Shown here: piece after piece, positions 13,278 through 20,680 of the stretch | Position numbering within the stretch: the stretch's first letter is position 1 | How the letters are laid out: each line of letters starts with the position of its first letter | Assembly (NCBI GenBank): GCA_046155505.1 | Contig: JBJXFK010000025.1 | Span: 1 to 24,748, forward strand | Length of the DNA stretch: 24,748 bases | Direction: 5' to 3' | Source of the DNA: JBJXFK01 sp046155505 | Lineage (GTDB): Bacteria; Planctomycetota; Phycisphaerae; UBA1845; Fen-1342 | Notes under the pieces: model-generated | What the model was told of the DNA's origin: nothing | The model's input: only the letters and a program-made list of their open reading frames with translations | Database searches by the model: none | Program-made: the position numbers and the translations under genes

Positions 13278-16200
13278 TTACGGACACGGCGAACCGAAGC
13301 CGATCAGGACGAGCGCCAGATCGACTAGGTCAACGTCGCCATCGCCGTCTGCGTCACCTTCGAAACCCTCCATGCCGCTGGGCGTGCCGAAGTTCGACAG
13401 CAGCGTGGCCAGGTCGGGCAGCTCAATGATGTGATCGCCGTCGATGTCGCCGGGACAGGTGACCGAGAGGATCACCGCGTTCGGCGTGTACCGAACGCGC
13501 CAAACGGTGTCGGCATCGATCGGCGGCGCGATGATGTTCTCGAAGATGCCGAGCCGCGGGTTGGCGGTCAGCACGGTGAACTCATCGCCGCGTGCCGGCA
13601 CGAAGCTGTTGATCGGATGGACGATCAGATCGCCGTCAATCGTTGCCGCGCCGGCGGCGGCGAACGTGTCGAACTCTCCCGCTGCGACGCCGCCGATATC
13701 CACGACATACGAAGACGTTTCTTCCATCGCAAAGGCAAATTGGCGCTGCTCAATACGGCCAATCGGCGCGGCATCCGAACCAGGACTCAGCCGCCCTTGA
13801 TGAACCGTCGCCACGCGGATCGCTCCCGTACCGCCGAGAGTCTGGCTTTCGCCGAGCGTCAGCCCGAACGCGCCGTTGGGCGTGTTGAGCAGCGCGGTGT
13901 CGAGATTGCCCGGAACGGCGTTCAGGCGAATGGTGCCCGAGCCGTCGATCGTGGCCGCTGCGACATCAGTCCGCAAGGACGTGCCAAAGTTGCTGGCGGT
14001 GGGGTTCACGGTGATCGTGCCGTTGTTGGTGATTCCCGCGCCGGCAATTACGAGCGTGGTATTGGCGTTCACCTGATGCGGGCCGGCGACTGTCAAATCG
14101 CTGAACGTGCAGTTCGAAATCGAACCGAGGCCGCCGCCGGCCGCGATGAGCTGGCCGCCCGTCACGCCGCCGGAATAGCCGACGACCGAGCCGCTGCCAT
14201 CGGCGCGAATCTGACCGTTGTTGGTAATGCCGATGTTTTCGATGCTGAGCGTGCCGCCATTGCTGGCCCGCATCGTGGCATTGTTGGTCTTCGAGAGTTG
14301 ACGCAGCGCGAGAGCTTGGCCGCTATCGTTGGCGTCGATCAGGCCGTTGTTGACTGTGTTTACGCGGATCGCGCCCGTTCCGCTAACCGTCTGGTTTGCA
14401 CCGAGCGTCAGAACGAACGAGCCGTTGGGCGTGCTGAGCTGCGCCGTATCGAGGTTGCCCGGAACGGCGTTCAGACGAATGGTGCCGTTGCCGCCGATTG
14501 TGGCCGCTACGACGTCGAGCCGCATGAACGTGCCGACGTTTCCGGCGGTGGGGTTGACCGTGATCGTGCCGTTGTTGGTGATTCCAGCACCGTTGATCGC
14601 GAGCGTGGTATTGGCGTTCACCTGATGCGGGCCGGCGACCGTCAAGTCGCTGAACGTGCAGTTCGAAATCGAACCGATGCCGCCGCCGGCTGCGATGAGC
14701 TGGCCGCCGGTCACGCCGCCGGAATAGCCGACGACCGAGCCGCTGCCATCGGCGCGAATCTGACCGTTGTTGGTAATGCCGATGTTTTCGATGCCGAGCG
14801 TGCCGCCATTAGTGGCCCGCATCGTGGCGTTGTTGGTTTTCGGGAGTTGCCGCAGCGCGAGCACCTGGCCGCTATCGTTGGCGTCGATCAGGCCGTTGTT
14901 GACTGTGTTTACGCGGATCGCGCCCGTTCCGCTAACGGTCTGGTTTGCACCGAGCGTCAGAACGAACCCGCCGTTGGGCGTGTTGAGTTGCGCGGTGTCG
15001 AGATTGCTTGGCTCGGCGTTCAGCCGAATCGTGCCCGAGCCGCCGATCGTGGCGGCGGCGACATCGAGCCGCATGAACGTGCCAAAGTTGCCGGCGGTGG
15101 GGTTGACTGTGAGCGTGCCGTTGTTGGTGATTCCCGCGCCGCCAATTGCAAGGGTGGTATTGGCATTGACCTGGTGCGGACCTACAAGCGTCAAATCGCT
15201 GAACGTGCTGTTGGAAACGGAACCGACGCCGCCATTTTGCGCGACGAGCGTTCCGCCGGCCACGCCGCTGCTGAAATAGCTGGCCACCGAGCCGGCTCCA
15301 TCGGCGACAACTTGCCCGTCGACACTGTTCGTCAGACCGATGCTGTTCACTTGCACCACGCCGCCGGCGGTCGCTTCGATCAGGTTGTTGTTGGTCTTGG
15401 CGATCTGATGCAGTTCGACAAACGCGCCCGATCCGTCAGCGCGAATCTCGCCGTCGTTGACCATCGCGATGCGAATGCGGCCGACGCCGCTGATGGTGTG
15501 ATCCGGACCATTCGTGAGAACGAACCCGCCGTTGAACGTATTGAGCTGTGCCGAGTCGAGATTGGACGGAAACGCATTCAAGCGCAACGTGCCGTTTCCG
15601 CCGATCGTCGCCGCACCAACGTCGGCGCGCAGGAACGTGCCGAGGTTTGCCCCGGTCGAGTTGAGCGTGAGCACGCCGTTATTCGTAATGCCCGATCCGG
15701 CGATCGCGAACGTGCTGTTTTCGATCACGTTTTGCGTGCCGGCGAGCACGGTGTCGGCGTAGGTCGAGTTGGACGTTTGCACGACGCCTGTGCCGTTCGT
15801 CGAGATGTTTCCGCCGGTGATGCCACTGTTGAATACGTTCACCGTCGAGCCGTTCTCAGCGACGATTTGCCCACCCGCGTTGTTCACGCTAATGCCGTTG
15901 AACTGAAGCGTTCCGCCGCCCGATGCACGCATGGTGCCGGTGTTCGACTTGCCGAATTGCGTCATTTGCAGCGTTTTGCCTGCCTGATCGGCGTCGAACA
16001 GTCCCTGATTGGCCATCGCAATCCGCAGGTTGCCGCAACCCTTCACACTGTGCGTGGCAGAGTTCGTAATGACGAACCCGCCGTTGAACGTATTGAGCTG
16101 CGCGGTGTCGAGGTTCGACGGCTCGGCATTGAGTCGCAGCGTTCCGTTGCCGCTGAGCGTGAGCGCACCGGCGTCGCTGCGCAAAAACGTTCCGAAATTC

Positions 16201-16523
16201 GCCGCGGTCTTGTTGAGCACGACCACGCCGTTGTTGGTCCAGTTGTTACCGCCGATGGCGAGCGTCACGTTCGGCACGATGTTCAGCGTCGCGCTGGCGT
16301 TCGTGAGTTGCAGGCCGCCGATCTGGAAATTCGCGGCGTAGTCGATCGCATACGTCCCGGCGACGGCGACCTGGGCCACTTCGCCGCCATTGTCCGGCAC
16401 GTTGCTGCCGGCCCAATTTGCGGCGGTCGTCCAGTCGCCACTGACAGGGTTCAGCCAACTAATCTGAGCCTGAGCCGCTGTGGCCGAGATCAACAGCGCC
16501 GGCGAAAGCAGTAATCGTCGCAT
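13278..16523 (-). CDS. Large exported repeat protein with dockerin-like tail (1081 aa)
   Basis: The start at ATG 16523 has AGGAG 7 bases upstream, followed by a clear signal peptide (MRRLLLSPALLISATAAQA, cut near residue 19). Residues 20-80 (SWLNPVSGDWTTAANWAGSN) resemble the N-terminal cap of autotransporter-like exported proteins. About four and a half repeats of about 183 residues follow, each with GITNNG, GTFLR/MRLDV, GTIRLNA, NLDTAQLNT, NATMRA and QIRADGSG blocks, and rich in N, G, T and V as expected of a beta-solenoid. A non-repeated domain (about 900-1022) follows. The last 59 residues form a dockerin-like module (CPGDIDGDHIIELPDLATLL, then DADGDGDVDLVDLALVL, ending FGSPCP). No autotransporter barrel is seen, so surface attachment probably depends on the tail. 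The function is unknown; adhesion or extracellular matrix is a guess. Confidence 0.88.
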   Translation of the reverse strand: MRRLLLSPALLISATAAQAQISWLNPVSGDWTTAANWAGSNVPDNGGEVAQVAVAGTYAIDYAANFQIGGLQLTNASATLNIVPNVTLAIGGNNWTNNGVVVLNKTAANFGTFLRSDAGALTLSGNGTLRLNAEPSNLDTAQLNTFNGGFVITNSATHSVKGCGNLRIAMANQGLFDADQAGKTLQMTQFGKSNTGTMRASGGGTLQFNGISVNNAGGQIVAENGSTVNVFNSGITGGNISTNGTGVVQTSNSTYADTVLAGTQNVIENSTFAIAGSGITNNGVLTLNSTGANLGTFLRADVGAATIGGNGTLRLNAFPSNLDSAQLNTFNGGFVLTNGPDHTISGVGRIRIAMVNDGEIRADGSGAFVELHQIAKTNNNLIEATAGGVVQVNSIGLTNSVDGQVVADGAGSVASYFSSGVAGGTLVAQNGGVGSVSNSTFSDLTLVGPHQVNANTTLAIGGAGITNNGTLTVNPTAGNFGTFMRLDVAAATIGGSGTIRLNAEPSNLDTAQLNTPNGGFVLTLGANQTVSGTGAIRVNTVNNGLIDANDSGQVLALRQLPKTNNATMRATNGGTLGIENIGITNNGQIRADGSGSVVGYSGGVTGGQLIAAGGGIGSISNCTFSDLTVAGPHQVNANTTLAINGAGITNNGTITVNPTAGNVGTFMRLDVVAATIGGNGTIRLNAVPGNLDTAQLSTPNGSFVLTLGANQTVSGTGAIRVNTVNNGLIDANDSGQALALRQLSKTNNATMRASNGGTLSIENIGITNNGQIRADGSGSVVGYSGGVTGGQLIAAGGGLGSISNCTFSDLTVAGPHQVNANTTLVIAGAGITNNGTITVNPTASNFGTSLRTDVAAATIDGSGTIRLNAVPGNLDTALLNTPNGAFGLTLGESQTLGGTGAIRVATVHQGRLSPGSDAAPIGRIEQRQFAFAMEETSSYVVDIGGVAAGEFDTFAAAGAATIDGDLIVHPINSFVPARGDEFTVLTANPRLGIFENIIAPPIDADTVWRVRYTPNAVILSVTCPGDIDGDHIIELPDLATLLSNFGTPSGMEGFEGDADGDGDVDLVDLALVLIGFGSPCP
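14020..16230 (-). repeat. Tandem repeats of about 549 bp inside the large exported protein gene
   Basis: The anchor CCGTTGTTGG or its variants occurs at 14020, 14569, 15118, 15676 and 16228, giving periods of 549, 549, 558 and 552 bases, all whole codons. The copies starting at 14020 and 14569 are close to identical over most of their length on the DNA level, while the ones nearer the N-terminus are more diverged. This suggests recent duplication or gene conversion at the C-terminal end of the array. Confidence 0.85.
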
Positions 16524-16530
16524 GGTTTGT

Positions 16531-16535
16531 CTCCT
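16531..16535 (-). promoter_or_regulatory. Ribosome binding site fixing the start at 16523
   Basis: AGGAG on the minus strand, 7 bases before ATG 16523-16521. It rules out the 16-codon upstream extension, which is arginine-rich and would bury the signal peptide. Confidence 0.8.
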
Positions 16536-16697
16536 ACGACACACTGCGAGGCCGCCGGCTCGACGAGACACCCTCCCGTCACGTAGTGGAAGGGGCCGAG
16601 CCGATCAATCGCGGGAAACTGCAATCCGCGGCGGCACGAATGTGCTCAAACATAATGTAGCGGGAGCGTGTGAGAATTCTGAAACAAAATGCTGGAA

Positions 16698-16766
16698 AGT
16701 GCTCAGTGCTCAGTGTTCAGTGCTCAGTTGGAGGAGACAGGAGTTCCGCACTGAGCACTGAGCACT
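16698..16766. repeat. CAGTGCT tandem repeat forming a 17-bp hairpin
   Basis: AGTGCTCAGTGCTCAGT (16698-16714) is perfectly complementary to 16750-16766. Between them are further CAGTG(C/T)T units (to about 16728) and GGAGGAGACAGGAG. This is the low-complexity CAGTGCT/AGCACTG repeat often seen between planctomycete genes. The remaining bases of 16524-16805 contain no gene. Confidence 0.8.
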
Positions 16767-16805
16767 ACACACCGGCCACGCTCGCCGGTACCTTCCACAC
16801 CCACT

Positions 16806-17705
16806 ATGACCATGACCCTCACCGACGCCGCTCCGACACCGCCGTCGGTTATCGAACGTTCTCGATTTCTCGTCGCCGCCGGGCTGATCGCGTATGGCCT
16901 GCACGTCGTCGCCGGCTTCACCGGCCTCAACGCGGGTTGGAATCACCCTGCGGTGCTGCTCGCGGGCGGTGCCGCCGGAATCGTGGGCAGTATCGCGCTC
17001 GTGGCGGTGCTTTTCGTCGGCTCGATCGTGGCCAAGTTGATTGCCGGGCGAAGCGATTTTTCGAGCCTTTTTGCGCTGGTCGGCACCGCGCTGGCGTTTT
17101 GGGCCGCGCCCGGCGGAACGATGGACGATTGGCTAAAACGGTTTCACGTCAACGCCGGCCCACCGTCGGGTGGCGCGTATTCGGCCCTCTTGCCAGACTA
17201 CCTCTTGCTCGCCGGGCTATTGCTGGGCTTGCTGGCGATCCTCGGACAGGGCAGCGGAGCGGTTGCGCGACTTCGCGCCGGGCTTGGCATGGACCGCGAC
17301 GCCGCGACTACGCAGAAGCATGTGCTTGCGCTCATCGTGTGCGTGCTCGCGGCGATGGTGCTACTGCTCATCTTGAATGGTCCGAAAATCGCGCACACCT
17401 ATCGTGGACAGGTTTTTCTCGCCGTCTTCCTCTCGCTCGCCGGCGGCGTGTACGCGGCGAATTGGGTCACCGGCGTGCGCAGCTTCGCCGCATATTGGCC
17501 CGCGCCGATCATCGCCGGCGTGCTCGGCCTGATCGTTGCCGCCGCTCGCCCCGGCCTGCCGCCACCCTATGATCAGGTGAATATCATTCCAGCGTGGAAT
17601 GCCGCGCGACCGTTGCCGATTGAGATGGTCGCACTCGGGCTGCTCGGCGTGCATTGGATGGTCCGCACGATGAATCGCGGACACCACGCCGAATCGCAGC
17701 CGTAA
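16806..17705 (+). CDS. Polytopic membrane protein of unknown family (299 aa)
   Basis: I do not recognise a family. The protein has seven or eight hydrophobic segments (about 21-39, 48-78, 85-102, 128-147, 172-191, 202-219, 230-248 and 272-285) separated by short loops. A longer loop (103-127, GGTMDDWLKRFHVNAGPPSGG) and another before the last helix (249-271, RPGLPPPYDQVNIIPAWN) contain polar and aromatic residues. No transporter signature, catalytic motif or signal peptide is seen. The start may be ATG 16806 or ATG 16812; neither has a clear Shine-Dalgarno sequence. A 68-residue gene follows after 39 bases in the same direction and the pair is closed by a terminator, so they are probably co-transcribed. 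Confidence 0.75.
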   Translation: MTMTLTDAAPTPPSVIERSRFLVAAGLIAYGLHVVAGFTGLNAGWNHPAVLLAGGAAGIVGSIALVAVLFVGSIVAKLIAGRSDFSSLFALVGTALAFWAAPGGTMDDWLKRFHVNAGPPSGGAYSALLPDYLLLAGLLLGLLAILGQGSGAVARLRAGLGMDRDAATTQKHVLALIVCVLAAMVLLLILNGPKIAHTYRGQVFLAVFLSLAGGVYAANWVTGVRSFAAYWPAPIIAGVLGLIVAAARPGLPPPYDQVNIIPAWNAARPLPIEMVALGLLGVHWMVRTMNRGHHAESQP

Positions 17706-17744
17706 CCTCTCAATCGGGCGACACGTTCGAACTGCGGACACGTC

Positions 17745-17951
17745 ATGAATTTGCTGAGTCGCCTGTTCTGGCGTCAGAGCGAAACATACGAGCAGGCCCG
17801 CGCGCGCATGATCGCCGAGACCAGCGAGTACATCACCGAGTGCCTGAAACGCCCGGAACTCGCGGTGAAAATCCCGGTTATCAAGGCCGGCACCGGCAGG
17901 TTTCCGCGATCGCTGACGAGTGCGTTTTGGAATCAGGTGCTGGATGAGTAA
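17745..17951 (+). CDS. Small protein of unknown function (68 aa)
   Basis: The frame MNLLSRLFWRQSETYEQARA... ends in SAFWNQVLDE. It is mainly helical and charged, without a membrane segment, and has codon use like its neighbours. It lies 39 bases after the membrane protein gene and is followed within 10 bases by a strong intrinsic terminator, which supports it as the last gene of a short operon. No clear Shine-Dalgarno sequence precedes the ATG. I do not recognise a family. Confidence 0.6.
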   Translation: MNLLSRLFWRQSETYEQARARMIAETSEYITECLKRPELAVKIPVIKAGTGRFPRSLTSAFWNQVLDE

Positions 17952-17960
17952 CAACGGAGC

Positions 17961-17982
17961 ACCGCGGCCCCCCGCGGTTTTT
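17961..17982 (+). terminator. Intrinsic terminator
   Basis: ACCGCGG (17961-17967) pairs with CCGCGGT (17972-17978) over a CCCC loop, followed by TTTTT (17978-17982). It ends the plus-strand pair 16806-17951 just before the convergent VOC gene. Confidence 0.85.
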
Positions 17983-18021
17983 GGGAAGCGCTTCGGCCAT
18001 CCGCTGCTTTCTTCCACGCCG

Positions 18022-18405
18022 TCAGCTCGCCTTCACTTTCCGCCCCATGATCGACAACACATGCCCATCTGGATCGCGAAAATCCGTCGCGAGAATCTCG
18101 TGCGTCGCGTCAGCGCTGACCACGCGCGGCGCGCGACTGAACGAAATCCCAGCCTTGTTCAGGGCGGCATACGTGGCATCAATATCGGCGCAATCGAACA
18201 CGATCTCGGTCAGCCCCCGATCATTCCCCGCAGTGGCCTTGTTCTCATTGAGCGCAAGCCGCAGACCACCCGCCTGAAAGAACGCGAAGCTCTCAAACGC
18301 CATCGCGAGCGGCAGGCCGACCTGATCGCGATAAAACGCGGTCGATCGCGCCAGGTCGCTCACGCGCAGGATGATGGTCGACACGCCGCTGATTCCCGTG
18401 GACAT
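18022..18405 (-). CDS. VOC / glyoxalase-fold protein (127 aa)
   Basis: This small protein has the vicinal oxygen chelate pattern: a first beta-alpha-beta unit (TIILRVSDLARSTAFYRDQVGL, about 10-31) and a second (LTEIVFDCADIDATYAALNKAGI, about 65-87), closing with TDFRDPDGHVLSIMG (about 107-121). Members include glyoxalases, dioxygenases and antibiotic resistance proteins. The usual metal ligands look altered: the histidine of the first strand and the glutamate after DPDG are not in their normal places, so a non-metal or binding role is possible. AGGAG lies 9 bases before the ATG. It is the last gene of a minus-strand run after argH, with a 32-base gap. The substrate is unknown. Confidence 0.85.
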   Translation of the reverse strand: MSTGISGVSTIILRVSDLARSTAFYRDQVGLPLAMAFESFAFFQAGGLRLALNENKATAGNDRGLTEIVFDCADIDATYAALNKAGISFSRAPRVVSADATHEILATDFRDPDGHVLSIMGRKVKAS

Positions 18406-18437
18406 CGTTTGCTTCTCCTCGCAGGTTACGTCGATCG

Positions 18438-19811
18438 CTACGCACCGCGTGGCGGCTGCTCAAAGATCGAGGCGCGCACGCGCGACTCGTGTTCAAGCAT
18501 CGCGGCCAGTCGTGTCGCCCGCTCGCGTGCTTCACTTCGCAGTTCCGCAATCTGCGATTCGCTCAGCACTGCCGCTGCATCGGGTTTGCCGATCAGCGCG
18601 GCGACATCGAGCCGATTCTCGCGCAGCTCGGTTGCCACTTCTCGATACGCCTGACGAAACGGCGTACCCGCCTGCGCGCGGTCGAGTGCAACGCGCGTCG
18701 CATACAGTTCCGGCCGCATCGCCGCGCGCAGCTTGTCGGCGTCGATCTGCAAACCGACCAGCACATGTCGAGCGACATCCAGTAACTCGCCAATCTCGCG
18801 AGCCGCACGAATCGTCGGCTCCTTTGTCAGTTGCAGATCTCGGTGATAGCTGCTCGGCAGCTTGCCGCTCACCCATTCGAGCTCGACGCATCGGCTGCGC
18901 AGCCGGGCGGCCTTCGCGCGCATCAGTTCCAGCACATCCGGATTTCGCTTTTGCGGCATGATCGACGAGCCGGTGGTGACGTTCTCCGGCAGGCGAAAGA
19001 ACGCATACTCGGCGGTCGTGAAGAGCATCAGATCGCACGCAAGCTTTTCGAGCAGTCGCCCGATGTCCGTCGCGAATCGCGTGAAGTAAAGCTCCGTCAG
19101 GCCGCGACTGTTCTGCACATCGATCGGACTGCGTTGCGGCTTGCTGAAACCGAGAATGCGTGCGGTGAACGCGCGATCGAGATCGAGCGGCACGCCAAAG
19201 CCCGCGCCACTGCCGAGCGGGCAGGAATCAAGCCGGGCGAGGACGTGCTCGCCGGCGTCGAACTGCGCCGCGGCCGCTTCCCAGAATGCGTGCAGCCATT
19301 GGCCAACGCTGGATGGCATCGCTGGTTGCATATGCGTGTAGCCGGGCATAGCGATCTGGCCATCACTCGCGATGCGCGTGAGCAATGCGTCGCTGAATTC
19401 CGTCAGCCGCGAAAGCAACTGCTTTGTTTGACGACGCAGATACAGGCGCATCGCGGTCGCGACCTGATCGTTGCGCGAGCGACCGGTGTGAATTTTCAGC
19501 CCGGCATCGCCACAGCGCTGCGTCAGGTGCGACTCGATCGCGGTGTGGCAGTCCTCAAGCTGCGGCGGAATCGTGAACTCGCCGCGCTCGTGAATGGTCG
19601 TGATTTCTTTGAGCGCCGCGAGCAGGGCCGACAGTTCTTCGCCACTCAAGATGCCCAGTCTTGCGAGCGTGTGCGCCTGCGCCGCCGACCCAACGCAATC
19701 GTCGCCGACAATTTCGAGATCGAGAATCGGGTCGTCGCCGACGGTGAAACGATGAATCAGCTCATCGAGCGGCAGACCCTTGTCCCAGAGGCGGGTTGGA
19801 TGCGAGTTCAT
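18438..19811 (-). CDS. argH: Argininosuccinate lyase
   Basis: ArgH cleaves argininosuccinate to arginine and fumarate, the last step of arginine synthesis, as a cytoplasmic tetramer. The 457-residue length is normal. Signatures are HTGRSRNDQ (108-116), GYTHMQPA (157-164, with catalytic H160) and the fumarase/lyase signature GSSIMPQKRNPD (281-292), whose serine (S282 or S283) is the catalytic base. The N-terminus LWDKGLPLDELIHRFTVGDD fits the family, although the usual GRF start is altered. The block PLGSGAGFGVPLDLDR (198-213) departs from the common GSGALAGT form. The Shine-Dalgarno sequence is weak. The gene lies 40 bases downstream of a lipoprotein-like gene and 32 bases before the VOC gene; no other arginine gene is present. 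Confidence 0.95.
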   Translation of the reverse strand: MNSHPTRLWDKGLPLDELIHRFTVGDDPILDLEIVGDDCVGSAAQAHTLARLGILSGEELSALLAALKEITTIHERGEFTIPPQLEDCHTAIESHLTQRCGDAGLKIHTGRSRNDQVATAMRLYLRRQTKQLLSRLTEFSDALLTRIASDGQIAMPGYTHMQPAMPSSVGQWLHAFWEAAAAQFDAGEHVLARLDSCPLGSGAGFGVPLDLDRAFTARILGFSKPQRSPIDVQNSRGLTELYFTRFATDIGRLLEKLACDLMLFTTAEYAFFRLPENVTTGSSIMPQKRNPDVLELMRAKAARLRSRCVELEWVSGKLPSSYHRDLQLTKEPTIRAAREIGELLDVARHVLVGLQIDADKLRAAMRPELYATRVALDRAQAGTPFRQAYREVATELRENRLDVAALIGKPDAAAVLSESQIAELRSEARERATRLAAMLEHESRVRASIFEQPPRGA

Positions 19812-19851
19812 AAGCGTAGCTTAGCGGGGGAGGTCGCCCTGCGCCCCTGAT

Positions 19852-20466
19852 TCAACGTCGGAGGATTGCGCGCTGGACGTTACTCGGCCTACGCCCGCCG
19901 ACTTTCGGCATATTTCGTTCACCGCCGGAGGATTCAGTGTCGCTCGCGGGAAACGTGACCAGCTCGGCGAGCCAATGTTCATCCGGTCGGCCAAAGTTGA
20001 TCAGTCGGTCGTGGCCGACGATTGTGACGTCCTCGATCGAAAATGCCGAGTAGAGCACCTCTCCGACCTTGCACATCGGGATAACGATGCTGCTCTTCTC
20101 GTCGATGGCATATCGGCCCGTTGCTTCATCAATCACCACAAACTCATAGTTGCGGACCTGTCGCCCCATCTCGCCGGCGTAGACGAGCTTCCACATGAAG
20201 CGCGTCGGGTCGTCGGTGCGATGAAAATCGAGCTCGACGCGGAAGTCCATCACGCGACCATCGGGCTGTATCTGCTGAGCCGGGCCGGTCCAGCGGCCGA
20301 GCCAGTCGTCCGGAAATCGCGCTGTTGCGGGCGCGGGGGCTGGCGAGGCGGCGACCGGTTGTGACGAGGCGGCGACTTCTCGACCGCTCGAAGATGCGCA
20401 GCCGACCGTTACTGATACGACGGCAGTTACAACTGCGACGATTGCGAACACGGCTGGATTCGTCAA
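19852..20466 (-). CDS. Lipoprotein-like exported protein of unknown function (204 aa)
   Basis: The start is TTG 20466 with AAGGAG 7 bases upstream. The N-terminus is a hydrophobic signal (VFAIVAVVTAVVSVTVGC) with C23 in an imperfect lipobox, followed by a Ser/Ala/Pro linker (SQPVAASPAPAPATA, about 35-49), the design expected of a membrane-anchored lipoprotein. The mature domain (about 50-180) begins DDWLGRWTGPAQQIQPDGR and is beta-rich, with FRVELDFHRTDD and YEFVVIDEATGRYAIDE. It looks like a small beta-barrel or lipocalin-like ligand domain, but I cannot assign a family. The C-terminus is basic (GGRRPSNVQRAILRR). It is upstream of argH in the same direction; no functional link is evident. 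Confidence 0.75.
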   Translation of the reverse strand: MTNPAVFAIVAVVTAVVSVTVGCASSSGREVAASSQPVAASPAPAPATARFPDDWLGRWTGPAQQIQPDGRVMDFRVELDFHRTDDPTRFMWKLVYAGEMGRQVRNYEFVVIDEATGRYAIDEKSSIVIPMCKVGEVLYSAFSIEDVTIVGHDRLINFGRPDEHWLAELVTFPASDTESSGGERNMPKVGGRRPSNVQRAILRR

Positions 20467-20680
20467 ATGCGCACTCCTTCACGTTTCACCATCGACGGTC
20501 GCGAAGCGCAACTCCTGCCGAGAAAGCGGGCGATAACACGCGCGAGGCGATTCTCCACGCGACGCCGCGCAAGCACCGCGCGACGGCCGCGTAATTCGAC
20601 GCACAATCGGGTTCACGAGCAAGACGGCTGATTCGCATACTTACATTGCCCAAGTCTATCGGGGGGCACGGAGTCTGCGC
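20467..20680. other. Intergenic divergent promoter region
   Basis: This gap separates the lipoprotein-like gene (minus) and the HerA-type gene (plus) and must hold both promoters. GGAG lies 8 bases before ATG 20681. No clear -35/-10 pair, repeat or gene was seen. Confidence 0.4.

Noticed and set aside
12980..13434. Frames of 144-165 codons after the ABC ATPase gene
   Set aside because: They consist of translated dispersed repeats and run into the convergent gene.
13431..16514. Open plus-strand frame of 1027 codons opposite the large exported protein gene
   Set aside because: It is an antisense shadow caused by the repeated, GC-rich, stop-poor sequence. The minus-strand gene has a signal peptide, an RBS and a dockerin tail, while the plus frame has no domain and is rich in R, A, V and D.
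18831..19850. Plus-strand frames opposite argH (also 18371-18961)
   Set aside because: They are shadows of a well-supported gene, with no recognisable domain.
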